Positions 7,588 through 16,783 are shown, counted from the first letter of the stretch. The stretch: DNA of 64,000 bases from Chryseobacterium indologenes (GCA_001013295.1 LAZY01000016.1:1-64000); one strand, 5' to 3'. Translations and numbers: made by a program. The notes: generated from the sequence alone by a model not told the origin.

Positions 7588-8313
7588 TTATTTTCTAAAT
7601 TTCCATTTTCTCTTAGTAGTTACCACTATTACCCCATTTTTAGCTTTTTCACCGTATTCTGCCGTTGCTTCTTTCAGAACATTCATCGTTTTTATCGTTT
7701 TAGGGTCGATCATTTGAAGTTCTTCCAGGCTACTTATTTTTCCATTGATTACGCAAAGAGGCTTCTGTTCATCTCTCAAACCCGTTTTCGCTCTTCCGAT
7801 CCTCAATGTATGCACTTCTGAATTATCTTTAGGTAGCTGATTAATCATCAATCCAGACAATTTTGGAGAAAGATCTTTTATTTCCTTTTCACTTTTATTT
7901 ACCAGAGCATCCGCAGACACTACAGAAACTGAACCAAGAAATTCCTGCTTTTGGAGATTACTGAACTTGGGAAAGACAATTTGTGGTATTTCTTCCGTTC
8001 TCAATTTATCATTAGCTTTATTTTCCTGAGCATGTACAGAAACCAGTCCTCCGGTTGTCAGAATAAAACCCACTGCAAACTTCACAAAAACCGAATTGAT
8101 ATAAGAATAATGCAAATCTCTATTGAGTTGTGATGTATTAAAATTACCGCAAATATTTTCCGAACTGCTTGAAAAAAAGTCTATAATTTTATCATCCGGA
8201 ACTTTACTAAAATCTCTGACCGTTTTGGAACAAACAGCACAAAATCTTCCTTTTTCATCAGGAGTCATATTTTCCCAGTTCTCATGACAGGGTTTTGGAA
8301 TGGTGATTTTCAT
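7588..8313 (-). CDS. CHEN-motif membrane protein with TonB-plug-like domain (longer paralogue)
   Basis: A 241-residue paralogue of 6958-7536. The N-terminus has IPKPCHENWENMT and RFCAVCSKTV with a further Cys at about 55. A membrane segment spans about 74-94 (ending VHAQ). The tail (about 120-236) resembles a TonB-dependent receptor plug: VSVVSADAL, a SGLMINQLP segment, PLCVINGKI, then IKTMNVLKEATAEYG and KNGVIVVTTKR. Full receptors continue into a 22-strand barrel, whereas this protein stops at the plug. First gene of a likely two-gene unit. Function unknown. Confidence 0.75.
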   Translation of the reverse strand: MKITIPKPCHENWENMTPDEKGRFCAVCSKTVRDFSKVPDDKIIDFFSSSSENICGNFNTSQLNRDLHYSYINSVFVKFAVGFILTTGGLVSVHAQENKANDKLRTEEIPQIVFPKFSNLQKQEFLGSVSVVSADALVNKSEKEIKDLSPKLSGLMINQLPKDNSEVHTLRIGRAKTGLRDEQKPLCVINGKISSLEELQMIDPKTIKTMNVLKEATAEYGEKAKNGVIVVTTKRKWKFRK

Positions 8314-8373
8314 AGAATTCTTTTATCTATAAAGATGTCCTGATTGCGAAAAAGGTTGGAACAGATTAAAATT

Positions 8374-8847
8374 TTAATACTTATAAATATCCACTAATTC
8401 AATAGTAGCAGGAATATGAAGAGAGTCTAATTTTCTTTTAAGGCCATCACCACTTAATCTGCCCCACACTTCATTTTTGTCTGTATTCAGAATCCAAAAG
8501 TCTTTTACATTTTCATCTGGGATCTCATAAGTATCTAAACTATCTTTAGGACTTCTTCTTTTTAAATCTTGTCTTTCGGCAACAATAAACTCATTGTACA
8601 CATTTACTTTAATGACCTTTGAAGGGATGATTGCTGTTTCACTATTCCATCCGTTGTCAGGCGCAACAAATATTTCATGTGCTGAATTTCTGTAAAGCAT
8701 ATAGCTGCCTGTCAGATTTTTAGAAAAATCCTGCAATCCAGGTCCGAAAACAATTGATGTTCTCTTATTTAGGAAAAGGAAGCTAATGACCAATACAGAC
8801 AAAATTAATCCACAGAAAAAAACACATGTTTTCTGATATTTATTCAT
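8374..8847 (-). CDS. Membrane-anchored protein of unknown function
   Basis: A 157-residue protein with one N-terminal hydrophobic segment (about 9-27) and a 130-residue soluble part predicted outside the membrane. No domain is recognised. It starts 12 bp after the stop of the TPR gene at 8860-9768, so the two form a unit. The segments ILNTDKNEVWG and IPATIELVDIYKY suggest a small beta-rich fold. Translation start is the ATG at 8847. Confidence 0.65.
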   Translation of the reverse strand: MNKYQKTCVFFCGLILSVLVISFLFLNKRTSIVFGPGLQDFSKNLTGSYMLYRNSAHEIFVAPDNGWNSETAIIPSKVIKVNVYNEFIVAERQDLKRRSPKDSLDTYEIPDENVKDFWILNTDKNEVWGRLSGDGLKRKLDSLHIPATIELVDIYKY

Positions 8848-8859
8848 TGGTTCACATCA

Positions 8860-9768
8860 TTATTTTAACAGTAAAAGAATTTTCTTTCTGTAAATAAATA
8901 AAATAAATCCGGAGAAAATCAATGATGCTATAGAGAGAATAAGTTCTGTCGAATGAACCTCATCTTCTTCTGTACTGTTCAAAGGATTTTGTTTATTTCT
9001 TCCTACAGCCTGCAATCTTTCATTTAAAACAGGGCTTTCAAAACCATACTCTTTGGCCATTTCATAATCTTCCATCGCATCTTCTTTCTGATTCGTCAGA
9101 AAAGCGAGATTTCCCAGATCAAATAAAAGCTGAGCTACAATTTTATCTTTGTGTTTTACAAAAGATATTCTTTCATTCAATTGGTAATACAATTGCATTT
9201 TAAGCAGTTGTAGTTCATCCTTGTTCAGATCAGACTTGGGATATTTTTCTTTTCCAAAATCCTTTCCAATCAGATGTTCTGACGAAATATACTGATCTCC
9301 TTTTATTTTGGTTTTTAAGATATTCACATGAATCCATTCAGAGCGGGAATGAGAGTTGGGTTCAATTTCTATAGCCTTTTCAATCCATTTCAAGGCTTCC
9401 TTATTATTTCCAATCAATTCGTAGGCGGTTCCAATATTGGATGCTGTAGAATATCTGCCCGGTTGCATAGATTCTATTTTCTTATAAAGCTCAATAGCTT
9501 CATTATATTTTCCTAAAATAATCAGTATAAAGCCTTTATCAGATAAATAATCAAGATCTTTGGTCTCTTGATAGCCTTTTTCCAGTTTTATCAAAAATTC
9601 TTCCACCTGTTCTTTACTCCCAAACCCATGTCCATAAGGAACCTCGCCGCTATGGTCAACATAGAGAAGTTCCTTGTTGGCGAGCACCATTTGTTCACCA
9701 TTAAGACAAGCAAAAGCATTGATTGAAAATAAAGTTCCGAAAATGAAGGTAAGAAGATATTTTTTCAT
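8860..9768 (-). CDS. Exported TPR protein with C-terminal membrane anchor
   Basis: A 302-residue protein with a signal peptide (about 1-20, ending NAFAC), tetratricopeptide repeats at about 75-145 (GKYNEAIELYKKIESMQP, GNNKEALKWIEKAIEIEP) and probably one more at 205-245, then a C-terminal membrane helix (about 276-296) followed by RKK. The repeats therefore face the periplasm and are tethered to the inner membrane. Such proteins scaffold envelope complexes; the partner is unknown. The small membrane protein at 8374-8847 follows in the same unit. Confidence 0.75.
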   Translation of the reverse strand: MKKYLLTFIFGTLFSINAFACLNGEQMVLANKELLYVDHSGEVPYGHGFGSKEQVEEFLIKLEKGYQETKDLDYLSDKGFILIILGKYNEAIELYKKIESMQPGRYSTASNIGTAYELIGNNKEALKWIEKAIEIEPNSHSRSEWIHVNILKTKIKGDQYISSEHLIGKDFGKEKYPKSDLNKDELQLLKMQLYYQLNERISFVKHKDKIVAQLLFDLGNLAFLTNQKEDAMEDYEMAKEYGFESPVLNERLQAVGRNKQNPLNSTEEDEVHSTELILSIASLIFSGFILFIYRKKILLLLK

Positions 9769-9928
9769 ATTTGAAGCAATAGTTTTCCCAATAATAGTTT
9801 GGCTAAAAGTAAAAAAACTTTGCTATAATGTACGATAAAGGATATAAGTTTTTTAAAGGTGAGTTGAAAATTGCAAAGATGCAATTTTTTTCCAAAAAGA
9901 TTTTTTTAAGTATATTACATTTATTATC

Positions 9929-9970
9929 GCCACTAATGCACGAATCTTTTTTCATTCGTGCATTAGTGGC
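9929..9970. repeat. Perfect 17-bp inverted repeat of a dispersed intergenic family
   Basis: GCCACTAATGCACGAAT and its exact complement flank an 8-nt loop. It lies in the 258-bp gap between the genes starting at 9768 and ending at 10027. Related degenerate sequences containing CCACGAAT or CTAATGG occur at 17260-17299 and 51303-51350. There is no T-tract directly after the stem, so it is not a simple terminator. Confidence 0.7.
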
Positions 9971-10026
9971 TAAACAATATCAGCATAATACTTTCAATTT
10001 TTTACATTTTAAAAACACTATAAAAG

Positions 10027-10788
10027 CTAAGCCTCTATCAACACCTCCCCATCTTTCAAAATCATATACTCCTGCTCTACTTCCTCTGAAATTCTTTTCA
10101 AATCACCCTCATCAAACACCTGAGGAATATAACATTTCTCATGCTCAAACAAACCGTAATGTATAGGCACCAGTTTTTTAGCATGAAGCAAATGGGCTGC
10201 TGCAAAAGCTTCCTTCAGATTAAGAGAGGCCGGAACCGGGCTGTATTCCAGGCCGATGATTTCAAAATTGACCACCACTCCGTTTACCGGTAAAAATGCA
10301 TAGTCAATATCCGGATTTTCTTTTCCTAGCTTCCAGAACTGATTATGCCAGATGGTGTCACCTCCATGAAAAATCTTCGTTGTGGGATCGCTCACAATCC
10401 AGGAAGACTGAACTTCCCCTATTCCATCCATCGCAAATACAGGTTTGAAGGTAATATCATTTTCGGTAAAGGTTTCATCCAGATCCAGAACAATCATCTC
10501 TACATCATCCACAAACTTTCTCACAAAAGACTCCAATCCGGAATAGACGATCAATTTCCCGTCTTCTTTTAGGCATTTCGTGATGACTCCTTTATCGAAA
10601 TGGTCCAGATGCATATGGGTAAACAGGATATAGTCTGCCTGTGTATGATCTGAAAATTCCAATACTTCGTCAATAGCATCGCCTAAGACAGGTCTGTAAT
10701 AAGAAAAGTCTTCTGCAGCGTCTATTAAGATTGTTTTGTTGTTTGAAGTAAGCTTGATGCCGGCCCAATTTAACTTTTGTATTTCCAT
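10027..10788 (-). CDS. Metallo-beta-lactamase-fold hydrolase (UlaG-like)
   Basis: A 253-residue cytoplasmic protein of the metallo-beta-lactamase superfamily. The metal-binding motif is THMHLDHFD, with His58, His60, Asp62 and His63; further ligands are likely in FHGGDTIW and VPIHYG. The opening IQKLNWAGIKL and ILIDA resemble the UlaG/lactonase branch that acts on small sugar-acid or phosphodiester substrates. The substrate cannot be named. It is transcribed in the same direction as the Crp/Fnr regulator but is separated from it by 205 bp, so it is probably monocistronic. Confidence 0.85.
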   Translation of the reverse strand: MEIQKLNWAGIKLTSNNKTILIDAAEDFSYYRPVLGDAIDEVLEFSDHTQADYILFTHMHLDHFDKGVITKCLKEDGKLIVYSGLESFVRKFVDDVEMIVLDLDETFTENDITFKPVFAMDGIGEVQSSWIVSDPTTKIFHGGDTIWHNQFWKLGKENPDIDYAFLPVNGVVVNFEIIGLEYSPVPASLNLKEAFAAAHLLHAKKLVPIHYGLFEHEKCYIPQVFDEGDLKRISEEVEQEYMILKDGEVLIEA

Positions 10789-10993
10789 ATTCTTTTTTTC
10801 AGCAAAGGAAAAGACTTATGGAAGGCCAGTCAATAAACAAAAGTTAATTAATTAGAATGAAACTGAAGGATGAAATTGAGGAAACGGCCGGGGTTATAAT
10901 AATCCTATACCTGTTTTTTACTTTAATCTAAAAAGACTATAAAACTGTAAAGGGATTACAAAAGACCGATATTAACTTCCGGCTTTCATCAAC

Positions 10994-11536
10994 TTAATGA
11001 ATCCTCTTCCTGATCCTGCTCAACGAAATAGGAGTAACTCCAATATAAGACGCCAGATATTTTAAAGGAATATTCTGTATGTAGTGGGGCTTGCTGGATA
11101 ATAGATATTCGTAAAGATCTTGTGGAGTATTTTTTAGTAAAAGCATTTCACGCTTCATAGCAGCATTCAGTTTCCGGCTCAGATAGTAATTTTGAACAAA
11201 ACGGCATTCGGGATTTACAGCGAACATTTCTGTGACCTCATCTAAAGTAATTTCCCAGGCAAGGCCGCCGCTGATAGATTCATAAATCCCTTCAGAACCT
11301 TTTTCTCCAACAGTAAAAATATCTCCCGGAAAGTAAAATTCTGCACAAATCTCGGTATCAATATCCGAAGAGCTGTTGATGTAATATTTACGGACAAGCC
11401 CATCTTCAACAAGATAGGCTTTATTGTCCGAAAATATATTTTTCTTTGAAAATTCAACCCTGGCAAATTTCTCCCATACAGGATCATCATCCTCTACATT
11501 AAGGTGTGAAAAAAGTTTTTTATTGATACCTGTCAA
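10994..11536 (-). CDS. Crp/Fnr-family transcriptional regulator
   Basis: A 180-residue regulator with an N-terminal cyclic-nucleotide-binding-type beta barrel (about 20-115, including YFPGDIFTVGE) and a short C-terminal helix-turn-helix (PLKYLASYIGVTPISLSRIRKRI region, about 155-180). It lacks the cysteine set of Fnr and obvious cAMP-contact residues; Bacteroidota members often sense unknown ligands. No ATG fits the frame; the start appears to be the TTG at 11536, since an upstream in-frame TGA blocks extension. It starts 18 bp downstream of the hutU stop, so it may be co-transcribed with it. Confidence 0.85.
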   Translation of the reverse strand: MTGINKKLFSHLNVEDDDPVWEKFARVEFSKKNIFSDNKAYLVEDGLVRKYYINSSSDIDTEICAEFYFPGDIFTVGEKGSEGIYESISGGLAWEITLDEVTEMFAVNPECRFVQNYYLSRKLNAAMKREMLLLKNTPQDLYEYLLSSKPHYIQNIPLKYLASYIGVTPISLSRIRKRIH

Positions 11537-11553
11537 CGTTGAACATTTATAGT

Positions 11554-13539
11554 TTACAGTAAATTTTCATCTACAAGATTCGGAAGGGTTACCTTTAAAT
11601 TCGGTTCCACTTCCATGGCTCTTTTAATAGCGAAGATAGCGCCTTCATTTCTGGCCCAGCTTCTTCTGGAAATTCCGTTGTTAACGTCCCAGAACAGCAT
11701 AGACTTCAATCTTCTGTCTGCATCATCGCTGCCGTCCAACAGCATTCCGAAACCTCCGTTGATCACTTCTCCCCAGCCTACACCACCACCATTGTGGATA
11801 GAAACCCAGGTAGCTCCACGGAAACTGTCACCGATTACATTGTGAATCGCCATATCTGCAGTAAATCTTGAACCGTCATAGATATTGGAAGTCTCTCTGT
11901 ATGGCGAATCTGTTCCTGAAACATCATGATGATCTCTTCCCAATACTACAGGCCCGATCTCACCATTTCTAATAGCCTTGTTGAAAGCTTCAGCAATTTT
12001 CATTCTTCCTTCTGCATCTGCATAAAGAATTCTTGCCTGCGATCCTACCACCAGTTTATTTTCCTGTGCTCCTTTGATCCACTGGATATTATCCTTCATC
12101 TGCTGTTGGATTTCTTCCGGAGAATTTTTGATCATTTCTTCCAGCACTGCACATGCAATATCATCTGTTTTCTGCAAATCTTCCGGAGTTCCGCTTGTAC
12201 ATACCCAACGGAAAGGCCCGAAACCATAATCGAAACACATAGGTCCCATAATATCCTGAACATAGCTCGGATATTTGAATTCTCTTCCCAAAGTTGGATT
12301 ATCCGCCATTACATCAGCTCCAGCTCTTGAAGCTTCCAGTAAGAAAGCGTTTCCATAATCAAAGAAATAAGTTCCTTTTTCTGTATGTTTATTGATGGCA
12401 GCGGCATGTCTTCTTAAAGTTTCCTGAACTTTTTCTTTAAATAATTCAGGATCTTCAGCCATCATTTTGTTAGATTCTTCAAAGCTTTGCCCTACCGGAT
12501 AATATCCGCCAGCCCAAGGATTATGAAGAGAAGTCTGGTCTGAACCAATATCTATTCTCAGATCTTCCTGATCGAATTTTTCCCAAACGTCAACAATATT
12601 TCCAAGGTAAGCCAAAGAAACGGTTTCTTTGTTTCCCTGTGCTTCTCTTACTCTCTTTACCAGTGCATCAAGATCTTCGTAAATTTCGTTCACCCATTTC
12701 TGATCGTGACGGATTTTAGTAATCTTTGGATTCACTTCTGCACATACCGTAACACAACCTGCAATATTTCCTGCTTTTGGCTGTGCTCCACTCATTCCTC
12801 CTAATCCTGAAGTTACGAAAAGACCTCCTTTCGGATCTTTGTTTATTTTTCTGAAAGCATTTAAAGCTGTAATGGTTGTCCCATGAACAATCCCTTGCGG
12901 CCCGATATACATATAGCTTCCTGCAGTCATCTGTCCGTATTGTGTTACCCCAAGTGCATTGAATTTCTCCCAATCATCCGGTTTTGAATAATTAGGGATC
13001 ATCATTCCGTTCGTCACCACTACTCTTGGAGCATCTTTATGAGAAGGGAACAATCCCATCGGATGCCCGGAATACATTACTAAAGTCTGTTCGTTGGTCA
13101 TTTCAGACAGATACTTCATGGTCAGCAGGTACTGCGCCCAATTGGAGAAAACCGCTCCATTTCCACCATAAGTAATCAATTCATGAGGGTGCTGCGCTAC
13201 GGCATAATCCAGGTTATTCTGAATCATCAGCATAATTGCTTTTGCCTGCTCAGACTTCCCAGGATAGTCTGTGATCGGTCTTGCCTTCATCTCATAATCC
13301 GGACGGAAACGATACATGTAAATTCTACCATAATCTTCCAATTCCTGCTTAAATTCAGGGATCAGCTCTGCATGAAACTTAGGATCAAAATAACGTAGAG
13401 CATTCTTCAATGCCAGTTTTTTCTCTTCTTCTCCCAGAATTTCTTTACGCTTTGGCGCATGGTTGATATTCGTTTCGTATGGCTTAGGCTGTGGCAGCTG
13501 GACAGGAATCCCCTGCTGTATCTGTTCTTGAAATGTCAT
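11554..13539 (-). CDS. hutU: Urocanate hydratase
   Basis: A 661-residue urocanase, which hydrates urocanate to imidazolone propionate in histidine breakdown, using tightly bound NAD. Family stretches include YGGNGAVFSNWAQYL near the N-terminus, TAGSYMYIGPQGIVHGT, GRDHHDVSGTDSP and NGGGVGWGEVINGG. It is of the longer Bacteroidota class (about 660 residues, against about 555 in proteobacteria). The frame opens further at a TTG (13569), but the ATG at 13539 is the better start. No hutH, hutI or hutG lies nearby, so the rest of the pathway must be elsewhere. Confidence 0.93.
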   Translation of the reverse strand: MTFQEQIQQGIPVQLPQPKPYETNINHAPKRKEILGEEEKKLALKNALRYFDPKFHAELIPEFKQELEDYGRIYMYRFRPDYEMKARPITDYPGKSEQAKAIMLMIQNNLDYAVAQHPHELITYGGNGAVFSNWAQYLLTMKYLSEMTNEQTLVMYSGHPMGLFPSHKDAPRVVVTNGMMIPNYSKPDDWEKFNALGVTQYGQMTAGSYMYIGPQGIVHGTTITALNAFRKINKDPKGGLFVTSGLGGMSGAQPKAGNIAGCVTVCAEVNPKITKIRHDQKWVNEIYEDLDALVKRVREAQGNKETVSLAYLGNIVDVWEKFDQEDLRIDIGSDQTSLHNPWAGGYYPVGQSFEESNKMMAEDPELFKEKVQETLRRHAAAINKHTEKGTYFFDYGNAFLLEASRAGADVMADNPTLGREFKYPSYVQDIMGPMCFDYGFGPFRWVCTSGTPEDLQKTDDIACAVLEEMIKNSPEEIQQQMKDNIQWIKGAQENKLVVGSQARILYADAEGRMKIAEAFNKAIRNGEIGPVVLGRDHHDVSGTDSPYRETSNIYDGSRFTADMAIHNVIGDSFRGATWVSIHNGGGVGWGEVINGGFGMLLDGSDDADRRLKSMLFWDVNNGISRRSWARNEGAIFAIKRAMEVEPNLKVTLPNLVDENLL

Positions 13540-13745
13540 ATTGCTATTTAAAGTTCTATGTTTAAACAATGTTTGAAGTTTTAAAGATATTCAAATTATG
13601 AAATCCCTGCAACAAAAAGGGATGAAACATGAAAAGCGAAAGGATAAAAATGTAAAATCACCAATAGAAGTCCTGCGATTTATGATTTACCATAAAGAAT
13701 GACCATCGATTAATCTTTAACACTATATTTGAAATGACGCACCTT

Positions 13746-13770
13746 AATTCCCCTCCATTGGAGGGGAATT
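13746..13770. repeat. Perfect 11-bp palindrome, remnant of a dispersed element
   Basis: AATTCCCCTCC and its exact complement flank a 3-nt loop in the gap upstream of hutU. This GC-rich hairpin resembles dispersed palindromes common between flavobacterial genes. It is not followed by a T-run. Confidence 0.55.
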
Positions 13771-13799
13771 GCTTCGTACAAAAAAGTTACTACTTCAAA

Positions 13800-13830
13800 T
13801 AAAAAAACCTCACTGAAAATCAGTAAGGTC
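13800..13830 (-). terminator. Intrinsic terminator of the acidic-protein gene
   Basis: On the minus strand a 10-bp stem with one wobble (ACCTTACTGA / TCAGTGAGGT) and a short loop is followed by seven T residues, 24 bp after the stop at 13854. Confidence 0.8.
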
Positions 13831-13853
13831 AATATGTTTTATTATTCAAAAGT

Positions 13854-14147
13854 TTACGTTAAGACGTCATCATTCTCTTCTTCATGATCGTCTTCGTTGT
13901 CACTGAGGCTCCAGTAGTTGTTTTCCTCATCTTCCGCTCCTATTTCTTCCATATCATCATCTTCATCTGCTCCGGGAACATCCAGTCCTTTATCTATTTT
14001 ATCATCATCCAGATCTTCCTCCAAGATAGGATTTCCGTCTCCGTCCAGCGAAATATGCTTTTCTTTTTTGAAAATATCTTCATTGGGATTATAATCCATC
14101 TCTTCCAGCTTTCTGTTCTGTTCATTAATATTGTTTTCAGGTGCCAT
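13854..14147 (-). CDS. Small highly acidic protein of unknown function
   Basis: A 97-residue, strongly acidic, low-complexity protein. Residues 55-97 are largely Asp and Glu (LDDDKID, ADEDDDMEEIG, EDDHEEEND). No signal peptide, membrane segment or fold is evident, and it is probably disordered. It is single, with its own terminator and a 210-bp upstream region shared with the divergent S41 protease gene. Acidic proteins of this kind occur in many flavobacteria without known function. Confidence 0.7.
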   Translation of the reverse strand: MAPENNINEQNRKLEEMDYNPNEDIFKKEKHISLDGDGNPILEEDLDDDKIDKGLDVPGADEDDDMEEIGAEDEENNYWSLSDNEDDHEEENDDVLT

Positions 14148-14357
14148 GACTTCTGTATTTTAAAATTACTCTATAAAAGAACAAAAATAATTCCAACCTG
14201 CAGATTTATATGAATGTAATTTTTCAAAAAAACTTATATACATTATTCTGCTTATTATTCATTCAGTTATACTAACTTTACCTAAACCGGCAGATCAATA
14301 ATCACAATACAATAACACAGATGGAGTAGATCTATCATCAAATTATAAAACATTATC

Positions 14358-15686
14358 ATGAAAAAAAAATCAGCATTACCTTTCGCTTTCATTGCAGGAC
14401 TTTTCTTATCATGTCCTGGTTTATATGCTCAAAACATGAAGTTTGATAAAACCACAATGAAGCAGATTATTTACAATATTGATTCCGTTATTCAAAGAAA
14501 TTATGTATATCCTGATAAAGCAATTTCAATTGTCAGCTTTCTTAATAAGGAATATAAAAAGGGAAAATATCAGAATTTAACTAATCCGAGGGATTTTGCA
14601 GACCAAATAAGTGCCGATATCCTTCGCATTCAAAATGATAAGCATTTACGTATTGAATATAATCCTCAACTTGAGAATGATATTATTCAATTCAACGCTT
14701 CAGATTCCAATAAAAATAAAATAACCGAAGCTGATATTACCAAAGAAAAGGCTCAAAATTTTTATTTTAAAAAACTGGAAATACTCTCTTCCAATATTGG
14801 GTATATGGAATTTACAAATTTTGCATTGCCAAGCGAAGAAGCTGAAAAAATAATTCATTCGGCCATGCAGTTTTTGTCAAACACTGATGCATTGATTATA
14901 GATCTGCGTAATAACCGTGGCGGCAGTGGAGAATCCAATAATATACTGGGCTACTTTTTTGATCAACGGACAAAGACCGGAAGAAGTTTCAACCGTATTA
15001 AAAATATCTGGACCGATAATTATGTAGAAAGCTTACAAAATACGAAAGGATTGCGGATGAAAATGCCTGTTTATCTATTGACCGGTAAAAAAACATTTTC
15101 AGCTGCAGAAAGTTTTGCTTATACTCTGCAAACACTTTATGGAGCCAGAGTGATTGGCAGCACTACCAGTGGAGGTGCTCATCTGACCCGCAGTTTCAGC
15201 CTGGGAAAAGGCTTTGTCGGCTTTATTCCTTATTTGCGCAGCGAAAATGAAAAAACACATACAGATTGGGAAGGAACAGGTATCATTCCGGATCTTCAGA
15301 CAGACACACCCCTTCTTACTGCACAAAATGAGATTCTTAAAAATAAACTAAAGGTTGCTAATAATAATGAAAAGGCTCAAATACAATGGCTAATCAATTA
15401 TAACCAGTCTCAAATAACCAATAGTAAAGTTAACAGCAGCCAGCTTGATAAATACATTGGTCATTTTGCTGAATTTGAAATTACAAAACAGGATAATCAG
15501 CTATACTTCAGAGATATTAATCAAAAAAATAAACTTGCTTTTCCAATGATTGGGATTTCCCAAACGCTGTTTCAGGTTGAAAGATATTATCAGCTTGAAT
15601 TCGTTCATGAATCCAATGGCCAATATCAATCCATTATCATGAGCTGGAGTGACGGATATTCTGAAAAAATAGATCGAACTCATTAA
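14358..15686 (+). CDS. S41-family exported protease
   Basis: A 442-residue protein with a signal peptide (about 1-25, ending YAQ). The S41 core is at about 145-310: IGYMEFTNF, then LIIDLRNNRGGSGES, then TFSAAESFAY with candidate nucleophile Ser248 and Glu251, and GSTTSGGAH. It resembles the IRBP/tricorn-core branch, which lacks a PDZ domain; none is seen here. An N-terminal helical domain (28-100) and a beta-rich C-terminal tail (about 365-442) flank the core. It is monocistronic and divergent from the acidic-protein gene. Substrate unknown. Confidence 0.85.
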   Translation: MKKKSALPFAFIAGLFLSCPGLYAQNMKFDKTTMKQIIYNIDSVIQRNYVYPDKAISIVSFLNKEYKKGKYQNLTNPRDFADQISADILRIQNDKHLRIEYNPQLENDIIQFNASDSNKNKITEADITKEKAQNFYFKKLEILSSNIGYMEFTNFALPSEEAEKIIHSAMQFLSNTDALIIDLRNNRGGSGESNNILGYFFDQRTKTGRSFNRIKNIWTDNYVESLQNTKGLRMKMPVYLLTGKKTFSAAESFAYTLQTLYGARVIGSTTSGGAHLTRSFSLGKGFVGFIPYLRSENEKTHTDWEGTGIIPDLQTDTPLLTAQNEILKNKLKVANNNEKAQIQWLINYNQSQITNSKVNSSQLDKYIGHFAEFEITKQDNQLYFRDINQKNKLAFPMIGISQTLFQVERYYQLEFVHESNGQYQSIIMSWSDGYSEKIDRTH

Positions 15687-15732
15687 TAACATCAGAAATT
15701 CATTCTACCTTCATTCACTCTTCTCTGCATAA

Positions 15733-16707
15733 TCATTTATAGATCTCAGGATTAGCACAATACGGCATTTTTTCTCCTTTTGAAAAAGCAATAATATTTC
15801 CGGCTGCAAGCCTGGCCATACCGTTTCTTGCTTCTACAGTTGCAGAGCCTATATGGGGCAGAATACATACATTTGAAAGGTCAAGAATAGGATCATCCGC
15901 AAACATCGGCTCCGGGTTGGTCACATCCAGTCCTGCACCCCATATTTTCTGTTCTACCAATGCCCGATACAGGTCTTTCTGATTGTGAAACCCACCTCTG
16001 GCCGTATTGATGAAAATAGCATCAGGCTTCATCTGCTCAAACAGAGCGTAATTGAATAATTCCTGATGTTCAGGAGTAAAGTTCGCATGAACACTCAGCA
16101 CATCGGAATTTCTGATCAGTTCTTCGAAAGAAACATAAGTTGCCCCTAATCCTCTTTCTGCTTCTTCATTCTGACGGCGGTTGTGGTAAATAATATTCAT
16201 CCCAAAGGCTTTCTTTGATTTTTCCGCCATTTCATAGCCAATGCGTCCTAGCCCAAAAATCCCCAGAGTCTTTCCATAAAGTTCCTGTCCCAAAGCATGC
16301 AAAGGATCAAATGCTCCCCAGCTTCCTTCTTTTACTTTTCGGAAATTATAACTTGCTCTTCTTGCCACCGACTGCATGAGTAAAAAAGCCACGTCTGAAG
16401 TTGCTTTGCTCAAAACATCAGGGGTATTTCCTACCGGGATCCTTCTTTTAGTGGCTTCTTTAATATCTACATGATCAAAACCGACCGAATATAAGGCAAT
16501 GGCTTTTACATTCGGACAGGCTTCAAAAAAGTTTCGGTCATATTTAAATTCTGCTCCAATACTTAAGATGGTATCTGTATTTTTACAGGAGTTCAGCCAT
16601 TCTTCATATGAAAGAGTTTCATGTTCCGGAAATATCACCTGCAGTCCGGCTTCTTTCAGCATCTGTATTCCAACGTCAGGAATCCTTTTATTGATAAAGA
16701 CTTTCAT
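15733..16707 (-). CDS. D-isomer-specific 2-hydroxyacid dehydrogenase
   Basis: A 324-residue NAD(P)-dependent oxidoreductase that interconverts 2-oxoacids and D-2-hydroxyacids. The nucleotide motif is GIFGLGRIG (about 149-157). Catalytic residues are Arg237 in NTARGG, Glu266 in NPEPMF and His285 in LPHIGSAT. The sequence resembles the glyoxylate/hydroxypyruvate/gluconate reductase branch rather than lactate dehydrogenase or SerA, as it lacks an ACT domain. Convergent with the S41 gene, with 46 bp between stops. Exact substrate cannot be assigned. Confidence 0.88.
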   Translation of the reverse strand: MKVFINKRIPDVGIQMLKEAGLQVIFPEHETLSYEEWLNSCKNTDTILSIGAEFKYDRNFFEACPNVKAIALYSVGFDHVDIKEATKRRIPVGNTPDVLSKATSDVAFLLMQSVARRASYNFRKVKEGSWGAFDPLHALGQELYGKTLGIFGLGRIGYEMAEKSKKAFGMNIIYHNRRQNEEAERGLGATYVSFEELIRNSDVLSVHANFTPEHQELFNYALFEQMKPDAIFINTARGGFHNQKDLYRALVEQKIWGAGLDVTNPEPMFADDPILDLSNVCILPHIGSATVEARNGMARLAAGNIIAFSKGEKMPYCANPEIYK

Positions 16708-16735
16708 TACTATTGTATTGAATTAAAACAAATAA

Positions 16736-16764
16736 ATAACCTCACTCGCAAAAGTAAGGTTATT
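16736..16764 (-). terminator. Intrinsic terminator
   Basis: A 9-bp stem with one wobble (AACCTTACT / AGTGAGGTT on the minus strand) lies 20 bp after the stop of the gene at 16784. Confidence 0.65.
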
Positions 16765-16783
16765 GAACTTTAATATTAAAAAT

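Noticed and set aside
9828..10166. Plus-strand frame of 112 codons
   Set aside because: It runs through the perfect inverted repeat and into the antisense of the metallo-hydrolase gene; composition is not protein-like.
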